NCBI GenBank assembly: GCA_024225275.1
Contig: JAAEMS010000405.1
Span: 1-64,000, forward strand
Reading direction: 5' to 3'
Length of the DNA: 64,000 nt
Source of the DNA: Actinomycetes bacterium
GTDB lineage: Bacteria; Actinomycetota; Acidimicrobiia; Acidimicrobiales; JAAEMS01
The notes below the pieces were generated by a model that was not told the origin of the DNA, searched no databases, and saw only the letters and a program-made list of their open reading frames with translations. Shown piece by piece: positions 48,334 to 55,964 of this stretch; within the stretch, counting starts at the first letter, position 1; each line of letters opens with the position of its first letter. Position numbers and translations under genes: made by a program.

Positions 48334-49232
48334 TGGCACTGAAGCTCGATTATGTCGTCCGTGAGACCGGCAATAACCTCCGCCGGAATTTGTCACTGAC
48401 ACTGGCGTCGGTACTCACCGTCGCCGTGTCGTTGTCGTTGGTGGGGGCCTCCCTGCTGATCGTTGAAGGGGTGAACAACGCGACCGCTCGCTGGAAGGGC
48501 GGTATCGAGTTCATCGTTTTCATGAATGCCGAGTCCACCTCCGATCAGGTCCAGGCCATCCAAGCCACTCTCCACAGCAGCCCCGCTATCGCCAGCTCCG
48601 AGTTCGTCGACCAGAACCAGGCCTACGAAGAGTTCAAGGACATCTTCGCCAACCAGCCCGAACTGGTTGACAGCGTCACCCCCGAGATCCTGCCCCCCAG
48701 CTTCCGGGTCGTGCCCACTGACCCCGAGACCGAGGTCATCAGGGCCCTTGGTCTCCAGTTCGCGAACCAACCCGGGGTGCGCGAGGTCGTCTACGCGGCC
48801 GACACCATCGACGCCATCCAGCGGCTGAGCAGCATCATCAGCTGGGCCATCGTGGTGGTGGCTTTCGTCCTCTTGGTGTCGTCGGGCCTGTTGATCCTGA
48901 ATACCATCCGGATGGCGATGTTCGCGCGCCGACGCGAGATAGAGGTCCAGAAGCTCGTGGGCGCCACCAACTGGTTCATCCGCGTCCCGTTCATGCTCGA
49001 GGGACTACTCCAGGGCCTCATGGGCGGCATCGTGGCCGTGGGTGCGGTCTATGGCCTCAACTTCTGGCTCTTCGAGAACAAGCTCGCCAACCTCGACAAC
49101 CTGGCCCTGCTGCAGAGCTTCGTGGTCGACAGCAGTGCCGTCACCTCGATCTGCCTCCTGATCCTGGGCGTAGGTGCTGGCGTAGGCATGGTCGGCTCGG
49201 GTATCGCCGTCGGCCGCTTCCTCGACGTCTGA
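48333..49232 (+). CDS. ftsX: Cell-division membrane protein FtsX
   Basis: The 299-residue protein has an N-terminal helix (about 22-44), a large extracytoplasmic loop (about 45-165; EFVDQNQAYEEFKDIFA) and three further helices (about 168-188, 214-240 and 268-290) separated by the cytoplasmic MFARRREIEVQKLVGAT segment, as in actinobacterial FtsX. In mycobacteria the loop binds the hydrolase partner RipC. A peptidase gene that often follows ftsX is not present; the palindromic repeat locus 2 begins about 40 bases after the stop. Confidence 0.95.
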   Translation: MALKLDYVVRETGNNLRRNLSLTLASVLTVAVSLSLVGASLLIVEGVNNATARWKGGIEFIVFMNAESTSDQVQAIQATLHSSPAIASSEFVDQNQAYEEFKDIFANQPELVDSVTPEILPPSFRVVPTDPETEVIRALGLQFANQPGVREVVYAADTIDAIQRLSSIISWAIVVVAFVLLVSSGLLILNTIRMAMFARRREIEVQKLVGATNWFIRVPFMLEGLLQGLMGGIVAVGAVYGLNFWLFENKLANLDNLALLQSFVVDSSAVTSICLLILGVGAGVGMVGSGIAVGRFLDV

Positions 49233-49270
49233 CCCCTCATCGTGACGCGTTCGCGCGGCGGCAGGAACCG

Positions 49271-49462
49271 GTAGGGGTCAGACCCCTACCCGGGAATAGG
49301 GGTCAGACCCCTATTGAGGCTATTGAGGAGGGGATCGGTGGAGGAGGCTAAAGAACTCGCATGATTTGGGGGGTTTGGGCGCGCTGAGGGTGTGTCGTGC
49401 CGCCAGGGGTCCGACCCCTAAGGCGTGATAAGTGCCAGAGCTCAGATAGACGAATGTCGATG
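49271..49462. repeat. Palindromic repeat locus 2 with conserved 57-nt block
   Basis: GGGGTCAGACCCC occurs at 49274-49286 (within a 19-nt palindrome from 49271) and 49299-49311 (within a 21-nt palindrome, 49295-49315). A variant GGGGTCCGACCCC at 49406-49418 is followed after 8 nt by the block 49427-49462, which matches 41531-41566 at 33 of 36 positions. The locus fills the gap between ftsX and azlD; nothing else is recognisable between 49233 and 49467. Confidence 0.75.
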
Positions 49463-49467
49463 GGTTG

Positions 49468-49773
49468 TCAGCCGGTGAGGAGGCGGAGACCGGCGGTTAC
49501 GGCGGCGGCGATGGCTACCACCACTGCGAACGGGGCCTTTCGCCAGGAGGCAATTCCGCCGGCCATCAGTCCTGCCAGGCGAGCATCAACCACTAGCGAG
49601 GTACCGTCGGCCAGGGTCTGGACCACCACCAGGGCGGCCAGCAGGGCCGGCGGTAGCAAGGTGGTCAGGGCGATGAACCGCCGGGTCGGATGGATCCGAC
49701 CGGCCAGTTGGAACCCGGCCTGCTTGAACAACTCAGCCCCGGCAGCCAGCAGCAGCACTGCCCGCCAGCTCAT
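49468..49773 (-). CDS. azlD: AzlD-family branched-chain amino acid export subunit
   Basis: The 101-residue protein has about four hydrophobic helices (RAVLLLAAGAELFKQ, the LTTLLPPALLAALVVV block, the LAGLMAGGIA segment and APFAVVVAIAAAVTAG), matching AzlD. With AzlC it forms an exporter for branched-chain amino acids or their analogues. Its ATG overlaps the azlC stop by four bases. A longer frame upstream lies within azlC and is disregarded. Confidence 0.85.
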   Translation of the reverse strand: MSWRAVLLLAAGAELFKQAGFQLAGRIHPTRRFIALTTLLPPALLAALVVVQTLADGTSLVVDARLAGLMAGGIASWRKAPFAVVVAIAAAVTAGLRLLTG

Positions 49774-50492
49774 GTCGTCCTCTCGACCTCGTCGAGCCCG
49801 ACGATGGCCAGGACGGCTGGTGCGGCAGCGGCAGCGGCCAGGATCGGAACCCCAGCCGGGGTGAGCGGGATGCAGACCAGGGCGATCAGCCCCCCGATCG
49901 CGGCGGCGAGCAGCCCTGGACGTCGGCGGATGGCAGGCATGGCCAGGGCCACGAAACCGGCGGGGAACGCAGCGTCGAGGCCGAGGTCGGCCGGGTCGCC
50001 CAGGCCCGATCCACTCACCGCACCGATCAGGGTGCCGAGGTTCCAGAACACGAAGACCGACAGGCCGGCGGCCCAGAACGCTTTGGCCCGATCGCGGTCG
50101 TCGGCCTGGCCGGTGGCCAGCGCGGTCGATTCGTCGATTGTGAGGTGGGCCGCGATCGCCCGGCGCCACCAGACGCCGGGTAGTAGTCGGCTGACGGTGA
50201 GCCCGTAGATGCCGTTGCGGGCGGCCAGCAGTAGGGCGGACCCCAGGGCCGCGGCCAGAGTGCCGCCGCTGTCGATGACCCCGACGGCCGCGAACTGGGA
50301 TCCGCCGGTGAACACCAACAGCGACATTGCCATGGCCTGGGCGATCGACAGCCCGGTCGTTACCGCCAGAACACCGAAGCCGGCACCGAAGACCCCCACC
50401 GCGGCTCCGAGCACGATGCCGTCGCGAACGGGTGAGGGAAGCCCTGGTAGCCCCGGAGCGGCAGCGATGAAACGGTTCCGGCGGCTGGACAC
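49770..50492 (-). CDS. azlC: AzlC-family branched-chain amino acid exporter
   Basis: From GTG 50492 the protein is 240 residues with about six membrane helices. It contains the AzlC hallmark MSLLVFTGGSQFAAVGV and the LTIDESTALATG segment. It pairs with AzlD, whose gene overlaps it. A GTG four codons upstream (50504) is possible; the TAGTGT box eight bases before 50492 favours the shorter start. There is no lrp-type regulator beside it. Confidence 0.87.
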   Translation of the reverse strand: MSSRRNRFIAAAPGLPGLPSPVRDGIVLGAAVGVFGAGFGVLAVTTGLSIAQAMAMSLLVFTGGSQFAAVGVIDSGGTLAAALGSALLLAARNGIYGLTVSRLLPGVWWRRAIAAHLTIDESTALATGQADDRDRAKAFWAAGLSVFVFWNLGTLIGAVSGSGLGDPADLGLDAAFPAGFVALAMPAIRRRPGLLAAAIGGLIALVCIPLTPAGVPILAAAAAAPAVLAIVGLDEVERTT

Positions 50493-50500
50493 GGATGCGG

Positions 50501-50506
50501 ACACTA
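50501..50506 (-). promoter_or_regulatory. -10 box of azlC-azlD
   Basis: TAGTGT on the minus strand is 8 nt before GTG 50492. Confidence 0.4.
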
Positions 50507-50556
50507 CCGCCCATGGGCTAAGAAACCGGTTGTCGATTCCGAGCCGAAGGGGACCC

Positions 50557-51423
50557 GTGGACTACGAAACCATCAAGTACGAGGTGAGCAACCGGATCCT
50601 CACCATCACGATGAACCGTCCTGAGCGGCTGAACGCATTCAACGAGGAGATGCGAAACGAGATCGTCGACGCGATGGACCGGGCTGACGCCGACGACGAG
50701 GTCCGCGTCATCATCTTCACCGGCGAGGGTCGAGGGTTTTGTGCGGGGGCCGACCTGGCCCGGGGTGGCGACACCTTCGACTACGAGGCGCGGGGTGGCG
50801 AGTCGCTGCCCGAGGTCAGCCAGCATCGCGACGGGGGAGGCCTGTTGACCCTGAGGCTCTATGAGGTCAACAAGCCGATGATCGCGGCCATCAACGGTCC
50901 CGCCGTCGGTATCGGCGTCACCATGACCCTGCCGATGGATATCCGCCTGGCTTCTGAGAGCGCGAAGATCGGTTTCGTGTTCGCCCGTCGGGGCATCGTG
51001 ATGGAGGCGTGCTCGTCGTGGTTCCTGCCCCGAGTGGTGGGCATCAGTCGGGCGGCCGAATGGGCCTACTCCGGGAGGGTGTTCCCGGCGTCTGAGGCGC
51101 TCGAGGGTGGGCTCGTTCGTGAGGTCGTAGCTGATGACCAGCTCCTACCGCGGGCCCGTGAGATAGCGTCGGAGATCGCCGAGAACACCTCGGCGGTCTC
51201 GGTGGCCCTCATGCGCCACATGATGTGGAAGATGCTCGGGGCCGACCATCCCATGGAGGCTCACAAGATCGACTCTCGAGGGGTGGAGGCCACCGGCCAG
51301 ATGGCCGATGCCAAGGAAGGGGTGGCGTCGTTTCTCGAGAAGCGCCCGGCCACCTACACGCTCAGCTCGGCGACCGACATGCCCGACTTCTTCCCGTGGT
51401 GGGAAGAACGGGAGTTCAGCTGA
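50557..51423 (+). CDS. Enoyl-CoA hydratase/isomerase (crotonase) family protein
   Basis: The 288-residue protein has the crotonase oxyanion-hole segments GFCAGADL and NGPAVGIGVTMTLPMDIRLAS. The region GIVMEACSSWFLPRVVG includes one catalytic glutamate position; the second cannot be assigned with certainty. It may hydrate enoyl-CoA in fatty-acid or sterol breakdown. From GTG 50557 the conserved DYETIKYEVSNRILTITMNRPE begins at once, and a GAAGGGG ribosome site precedes it. It is divergent from azlC and convergent with the methyltransferase, thus monocistronic. Confidence 0.88.
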   Translation: MDYETIKYEVSNRILTITMNRPERLNAFNEEMRNEIVDAMDRADADDEVRVIIFTGEGRGFCAGADLARGGDTFDYEARGGESLPEVSQHRDGGGLLTLRLYEVNKPMIAAINGPAVGIGVTMTLPMDIRLASESAKIGFVFARRGIVMEACSSWFLPRVVGISRAAEWAYSGRVFPASEALEGGLVREVVADDQLLPRAREIASEIAENTSAVSVALMRHMMWKMLGADHPMEAHKIDSRGVEATGQMADAKEGVASFLEKRPATYTLSSATDMPDFFPWWEEREFS

Positions 51424-51432
51424 GCGTCGGGC

Positions 51433-52032
51433 TCACCCCCAGCGTCGGGCCATGACCAGGGTGTCGAGGGCGATCCGTTCGCCGTCGTCGGTCTGGACCG
51501 GACGCTCGGCCACCTCGGACCGGCTGATCTCGAAGCCGTCGAGCGCCCCGACCACCTCGTCGGGGGTAGCCAGGATCTCCGGGTAGGGCGGTCCGCCGTA
51601 GCCGTACTCGACGTTGCTGCGGTCATGACCGATCAAGACGAAGTGTCCGCCCGGCGCCACCGCCGCGGCCCCAGCCGCGTACACCTGGGCTCGTTGTTCG
51701 GCGGGCAGGTGAAGGTAGACGTGGAGCACCAGGTCGTAGGCGTCCGGTGCGGGGCTCCATCGGGTGAGGTCGGCGCACACCGTTGTCACCGTGACACTCT
51801 CGGCTTCGGCCAGCCGGGTGGCCTTGTCGAGCCCGGCCCGACTGAAATCGACCACGGTGGCGTCCCAGCCCCGGGTCGCCAGCCACACCCCGTTGCGGCC
51901 CTCGCCCCCAGCGAGATCGATGGCCCGACCGGGTGGGAGCTCGGCGGTGAGCTCGGCCACGAACCGGTTGGGTTCGACGCTCCAGACGAATTCCTTGCCC
52001 GCGTATCGTTCGTTCCAGCCTTCGGCGTCCAT
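51433..52032 (-). CDS. Class I SAM-dependent methyltransferase, TehB-like
   Basis: From ATG 52032 the product is 199 residues. It opens with WNERYAGKEFVWSVEPN, typical of TehB/thiol methyltransferase-like proteins, then motif I IDLAGGEGRNGVWLA, the acidic VVDFS and DLVLHVYLHLP. It could detoxify tellurite, selenite or thiols, but the substrate is not known. A longer frame upstream runs antisense through the lipoprotein gene; the TAGCCT box seven bases before 52032 fixes the start. Confidence 0.85.
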   Translation of the reverse strand: MDAEGWNERYAGKEFVWSVEPNRFVAELTAELPPGRAIDLAGGEGRNGVWLATRGWDATVVDFSRAGLDKATRLAEAESVTVTTVCADLTRWSPAPDAYDLVLHVYLHLPAEQRAQVYAAGAAAVAPGGHFVLIGHDRSNVEYGYGGPPYPEILATPDEVVGALDGFEISRSEVAERPVQTDDGERIALDTLVMARRWG

Positions 52033-52039
52033 ACCGTTC

Positions 52040-52045
52040 AGGCTA
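52040..52045 (-). promoter_or_regulatory. -10 box of the methyltransferase gene
   Basis: TAGCCT on the minus strand is 7 nt before ATG 52032. Confidence 0.5.
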
Positions 52046-52066
52046 GCCAGCGGCGATACTCGCGGA

Positions 52067-52480
52067 ATGCGAACAACGATCGTTCTCCTGGTTCTGTTGG
52101 GCGCGGTCGGGTTGTCCTGCTCATCGACAGAGCCGCCCTCATTGGAGATCGAGCGCGGTGTCCCTCCCAGCACGAGCGGCGATGACCTGTGGCCGGACGT
52201 CCTGGGGGCGGGAGTTGTCGAGACCGTGCCCGGCCTCTTCCGGGTCAGCGCCACCCTCTCGTCGCCTTACGACTCGCCCGAGCGCTACGCCGACGGGTGG
52301 AGGTTGCTCGGTCCTGACGGCACCGTCTACGGTGAACGTCTGCTGGCCCACGGCCATGCCGGCGAGCAGCCGTTCACCCGGAGTGTCTCTGGTGTGGAGA
52401 TCCCCGTCGAGGGCCGGGACCAGGTTTGGGGTTGGGGCGGTGCCACTCTGACCGTCGAGGTACCCCACGGCACCAGCTGA
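52067..52480 (+). CDS. Small secreted protein or lipoprotein
   Basis: This 137-residue protein has a signal peptide (MRTTIVLLVLLGAVGLSC) in which the cysteine could be lipidated, although the lipobox is imperfect (GLSC). The mature part is short and beta-rich (FRVSATLSSPYDSPERYADGW, GWRLLGPDGTVYGERLLAHGH), with no catalytic motif and no named family I recognise. It precedes mscR by 48 bases. A weak GATACT box lies 6 nt before the ATG. Confidence 0.65.
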   Translation: MRTTIVLLVLLGAVGLSCSSTEPPSLEIERGVPPSTSGDDLWPDVLGAGVVETVPGLFRVSATLSSPYDSPERYADGWRLLGPDGTVYGERLLAHGHAGEQPFTRSVSGVEIPVEGRDQVWGWGGATLTVEVPHGTS

Positions 52481-52485
52481 CTGTG

Positions 52486-52491
52486 TAGCTT
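52486..52491 (+). promoter_or_regulatory. Possible -10 box of mscR
   Basis: TAGCTT lies about 38 nt before the mscR ATG, leaving a short leader that carries the GAGGAG ribosome site at 52515-52520. Confidence 0.35.
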
Positions 52492-52528
52492 CGGTGGCTC
52501 CAGTTGGAACAGACGAGGAGCCAGGTCG

Positions 52529-53614
52529 ATGCCACAACAGGTCCAGGGAGTGATCGCCCGAGCCAAGGGTGAGCCGGTGAGCGTCGAGACCATTGTCGTG
52601 CCCGATCCCGGTCCGGGCGAAGCGGTGGTGGCCGTCCAAGCGTGCGGCGTGTGCCACACCGATCTCCACTACCGCGAGGGCGGGATCAACGACGAGTTCC
52701 CGTTCCTGCTCGGCCACGAGGCCGCCGGCACGGTCGAGTCGGTGGGTGAGGGCGTCACTGATGTCGCCCCCGGTGACTATGTGATCCTCAACTGGCGGGC
52801 CGTCTGTGGCCAGTGCCGCTCCTGTCTCAAGGGCAAGCCCCAGTACTGCTTCGCCACCCACAACGCCACCCAGAAGATGACCCTCGAAGATGGCACCGAG
52901 CTGTCCCCCGCACTCGGTATCGGTGCGTTCGCGGAGAAGACACTGGTGGCTGCGGGTCAGTGCACGAAGGTTGATCCCGCGGCCAAGCCCGAAGTGGCGG
53001 GCCTCCTGGGCTGTGGCGTGATGGCCGGCATCGGTGCGGCCATGAACACCGGTGAGGTGGGTCGGGGCGACACCGTGGCTGTGTTCGGCTGTGGCGGTGT
53101 GGGCAACGCCGCCCTCGAGGGCTCGCGGCTCGCCGGCGCCAGCAAGATCATTGCCGTCGACATTGACGATCAGAAGCTCGAATGGGCCAAGGAGTTCGGA
53201 GCCACCCATACCGTCAACTCGACCCGCGAGGATGCGGTCGAAAGGATCCGCGAACTGACCGATGGCAATGGGGTCGACGTGGCCATCGAGGCCATCGGAC
53301 TACCCCAGACCTACGAGCAGGCCTTCTACGCCCGTGACCTGGCTGGCACCGTCGTTCTGGTGGGGGTACCGAGCCCGGAGATGAAAGTCGAACTCCCCTT
53401 CATCGAGATCTTCGGTCGGGGGGGATCGCTCAAGTCGAGCTGGTACGGCGACTGCTTGCCCAGCCGCGACTTCCCCATGTTGATCGATCTGTACCTCCAG
53501 GATCGGCTGAACCTGGGGGGTTTCGTGAGTGAGACGATTGCCCTCGATCAGGTCGAAGCCGCCTTCCACAAGATGGAGGACGGCGGCGTGCTGCGGTCAG
53601 TTGTGGTGCTCTGA
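52529..53614 (+). CDS. mscR: S-(hydroxymethyl)mycothiol dehydrogenase / nitrosothiol reductase
   Basis: The 361-residue zinc alcohol dehydrogenase has the catalytic zinc segment [21 protein letters not shown], the structural-zinc cysteines [15 protein letters not shown] and the NAD loop [11 protein letters not shown]. It resembles MscR, which oxidises the mycothiol adduct of formaldehyde and reduces S-nitrosomycothiol. It is followed 0 bases later by a metallo-beta-lactamase gene, the same pairing seen in mycobacteria, which strengthens the assignment and implies that the organism makes mycothiol. Confidence 0.85.
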   Translation: MPQQVQGVIARAKGEPVSVETIVVPDPGPGEAVVAVQACGVCHTDLHYREGGINDEFPFLLGHEAAGTVESVGEGVTDVAPGDYVILNWRAVCGQCRSCLKGKPQYCFATHNATQKMTLEDGTELSPALGIGAFAEKTLVAAGQCTKVDPAAKPEVAGLLGCGVMAGIGAAMNTGEVGRGDTVAVFGCGGVGNAALEGSRLAGASKIIAVDIDDQKLEWAKEFGATHTVNSTREDAVERIRELTDGNGVDVAIEAIGLPQTYEQAFYARDLAGTVVLVGVPSPEMKVELPFIEIFGRGGSLKSSWYGDCLPSRDFPMLIDLYLQDRLNLGGFVSETIALDQVEAAFHKMEDGGVLRSVVVL

Positions 53615-54240
53615 TGGCTCGACTCGATCGGGTCGTCACCTCGGGCGTCTTCAGCCTCGACGGGGGCGACTTCGAGGTGGAGAACAATGTGTGGATCGTC
53701 GGTGATGATCGTGAGGCCGTCGTCATCGATGCCGCCCACGATCACCGGCCCATTCTCGATGCTCTGGGTGGGCGGACCCTCGAGGCGATCGTCTGCACCC
53801 ATGGCCACAACGACCACATCAACGCAGCCGCTGACCTGGCCGAGGAAACCGGCGCGCCGGTTTGGCTCCACCCCGACGACAGCATGCTTTGGGAGGTCGT
53901 GTACCCGGATCGTCGGGTCGACGACTCCCTGGCCGACGGCGCGACGATCGAGGTGGGTGGGGCGCGTCTCAGCGTCATCCACACTCCCGGTCATTCGCCC
54001 GGCGGTTGCTGTCTGCACCTGCCCGAGGATGGGCTGCTGTTCAGCGGCGACACCTTGTTCAACGGGGGCCCGGGCGCGACTGGACGATCGTTCTCGAGCT
54101 ACGACACGATTCTCGACTCGATCGAGAACCGCTTGTTCACTTTGCCGGAGTCCACAACCGTGCACACCGGACACGGCGACAGCACCTCGATTGGGGCCGA
54201 GGCACCGTCATTGGCCGAATGGCGGGCCGCCTCGAGCTGA
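53614..54240 (+). CDS. Metallo-beta-lactamase-fold hydrolase, partner of MscR
   Basis: The 208-residue protein has the MBL metal motif THGHNDH, then HTPGHSPGG and FSGDTLF, resembling glyoxalase-II type hydrolases. It begins at or next to the mscR stop and is likely co-translated. In the mycothiol formaldehyde pathway the thioester product S-formylmycothiol needs hydrolysis; this protein is a good candidate, by analogy to its mycobacterial neighbour, but the reaction is inferred. Confidence 0.85.
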   Translation: MARLDRVVTSGVFSLDGGDFEVENNVWIVGDDREAVVIDAAHDHRPILDALGGRTLEAIVCTHGHNDHINAAADLAEETGAPVWLHPDDSMLWEVVYPDRRVDDSLADGATIEVGGARLSVIHTPGHSPGGCCLHLPEDGLLFSGDTLFNGGPGATGRSFSSYDTILDSIENRLFTLPESTTVHTGHGDSTSIGAEAPSLAEWRAASS

Positions 54241-54257
54241 GCGGCCGGACAAGCCGG

Positions 54258-54683
54258 TCAGTCCTCCTCGTGGGGGACGACCACGACGGGGCAGGGGGCG
54301 TGATGCACCACATAGGTGCTGGTGCTGCCCAGCAGCAGCCCGGCGAATCCACCATGACCGCGGCTGCCCACCACGATGAGGTCGGCGCCGGCTGCTTCGT
54401 CGATGAGCTTGTGGCCCCGATGGCCCTCGAGCACGACGTTGCGGATCGGGGGTGGGCCCTCGATGCCCTCGAGGGCTCGTTGGACGGAGCGTTCGAGGAT
54501 GGTGAGGTTCTCAGCTTCGAGGTCAGGCCACTCGAAGGCCAAGGCCTCCATGCCGCCGGTGACCGGGAACTGCCAGACCCGAACCGCGGTGATCTCGTCG
54601 CCCGGGCCGGCATTGCTGATGGCCCAGTGGAGAGCTCCAACCGCGTTGGCCGACTCGTCCATACCAACCACGATCTTGCCCAT
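54258..54683 (-). CDS. Universal stress protein (UspA family)
   Basis: The 141-residue single Usp domain has the N-terminal KIVVGMDES, DLIVVGSRGHGGF and GSTSTYVVHHAPCPVVVV, the ATP-binding G-2x-G-9x-G(S/T) type. Such proteins respond to stress, often hypoxia or stationary phase, in actinobacteria. AAAGGGG lies about seven bases before ATG 54683. It is divergent from the DUF1269 gene. Confidence 0.93.
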   Translation of the reverse strand: MGKIVVGMDESANAVGALHWAISNAGPGDEITAVRVWQFPVTGGMEALAFEWPDLEAENLTILERSVQRALEGIEGPPPIRNVVLEGHRGHKLIDEAAGADLIVVGSRGHGGFAGLLLGSTSTYVVHHAPCPVVVVPHEED

Positions 54684-54845
54684 CGTGCACCCCTTTCGTC
54701 TTTCCTACGTCCAGATGACCATGATCGGGCCCACCGGGCGAGGGTCCAAGGTCCTCAGGGTAGAAGGGTGCGGCCTTGACCGGCCTGATGGTGGATGCTG
54801 TCATCGGACGTGCACCGCCCGACTACCGATCAACAGGAGATCCCA

Positions 54846-55370
54846 ATGGCCGACGAATCCCCCGGCACCCTCATCGCCATCCGGTTCGATGAGGCGCTGA
54901 AGGCACAGGAGTGTGTGCTGGCGATGGCGCGCGTGGCCAAGGCCGGAGACGTGGACATCGACGATGTGGCCGTGGTGATCAAGGACGAGAACGCGCGGAT
55001 CATGCTCCAACAGAGCCGCGACGTGAACGCCGGCCAAGGTGCCACCTCGGGCGGCTGGCTCGGCGCGATCGTGGGCATCATCGGCGGCCCGGCCGGCATC
55101 CTGGCGGGCGGCGCCCTGGGGGCGACGGTGGGGGGCCTGTGGGCCAAGCTCCACGACGTGGGCATCGACGACGACCACATGCGGGGGATGGGCGAAGGCT
55201 TGATCCCGGGTGAGGCCGCCATGTTCGTGCTCATGAAGAGCTACGACATCGACCCTCTGGCCGCTGAACTCATCCGATTCGACGGCTTGTTGCTCGAGTC
55301 GACTCTGAGCGAAGACGAGTCCGCCCGACTGACCAAGTCCCTGGCTACGGAGCTCCCGCTCCCGGACTGA
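54846..55370 (+). CDS. DUF1269-family protein with a glycine-zipper segment
   Basis: The 174-residue protein has an N-terminal ferredoxin-like part (LIAIRFDEALKAQECVLAM), a hydrophobic glycine-rich hairpin (about 70-100, GAIVGIIGGPAGILAGGALG) and a C-terminal domain. This matches DUF1269, predicted to be membrane-associated. Function is unknown; members are frequently stress-induced. AGGAG lies six bases before ATG 54846. It shares the intergenic region with the divergent uspA. Confidence 0.85.
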   Translation: MADESPGTLIAIRFDEALKAQECVLAMARVAKAGDVDIDDVAVVIKDENARIMLQQSRDVNAGQGATSGGWLGAIVGIIGGPAGILAGGALGATVGGLWAKLHDVGIDDDHMRGMGEGLIPGEAAMFVLMKSYDIDPLAAELIRFDGLLLESTLSEDESARLTKSLATELPLPD

Positions 55371-55390
55371 GACCCCTCGAACGCGGTGAG

Positions 55391-55419
55391 GGTTTCAAGC
55401 CCCCGAGGGGCCTGAAACC
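55391..55419 (-). terminator. Terminator of tmRNA (possibly bidirectional)
   Basis: A 13-bp stem with one G-U wobble and a 3-nt loop lies five bases beyond the encoded 3' end of the tmRNA, between it and the convergent DUF1269 gene. No T-tract is present. Confidence 0.6.
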
Positions 55420-55423
55420 AGCG

Positions 55424-55824
55424 TGGAGCTGGGGGGAATCGAACCCCCGTCCGCCGAGTGCTCACCGACCGCGCTACGACCATTCCCGAGTCTGTGACGT
55501 AACGACTGTCACCTCGCCGGGTCGAGTGAGCCGAAGCTCACCGCCGGGTCTTTCCCCGATTGTCAGCAGTCTTTCCTGCGGTCAGCGGTCTCTGCCTGCT
55601 GTCCTCCCCCGCTTCTGGTGCCAGGCTGCGGTGGATCGGCCCCGCGTGGCGGCCCCCGGTTGGGGGGTCACTCGCGATTTACCTTCGCTACCTGATGGTT
55701 AGATCAGGCGGCGAGGGCGAAGTCGTCAGTGTTGGCGCTTCGTATTGGTGCCCCGTTTCACGAGTCTGAGCAACTCGGGTCGCACGATGGGATCACAGGC
55801 TCGCCGTCGAAACCGATCAGCCCC
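55424..55824 (-). ncRNA. ssrA: Transfer-messenger RNA (ssrA)
   Basis: On the minus strand the 5' end GGGGCTGATCGGTTTCGACG and the 3' end GGGGGTTCGATTCCCCCCAG plus CTCCA form the alanine-tRNA-like domain (acceptor GGGGCTG with CAGCTCC). The CCA tail is not encoded. The resume codon is GCC at 55734-55736 and the tag reads A-N-T-D-D-F-A-L-A-A, followed by TGA at 55704-55706. The length is about 401 nt. It rescues stalled ribosomes with SmpB, encoded 2.9 kb away on the same strand. Confidence 0.95.
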
Positions 55825-55951
55825 TGGTGATCATTTGTCGTGCCCCTCCCGCCTTGGTGAGAGCAGGAGGGCCATGTCAAGGATCATGCCCACCGAGGTG
55901 GGCTCACCCATCATACCGGTGTCCCTGCCCGGTGCCCGCTCGGGTCCCATC

Positions 55952-55957
55952 TACGAT
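55952..55957 (+). promoter_or_regulatory. -10 box of the first zinc-ribbon paralogue
   Basis: TACGAT is 7 nt before ATG 55965, favouring that start over ATG 55956. Confidence 0.5.
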
Positions 55958-55964
55958 GGTGCCC

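Noticed and set aside
54740-54770. DosR-like box between uspA and the DUF1269 gene
   Set aside because: GGTCC-AA-GGTCC is a direct, not inverted, repeat and does not fit the DosR consensus well, although both flanking gene families are often hypoxia-induced.
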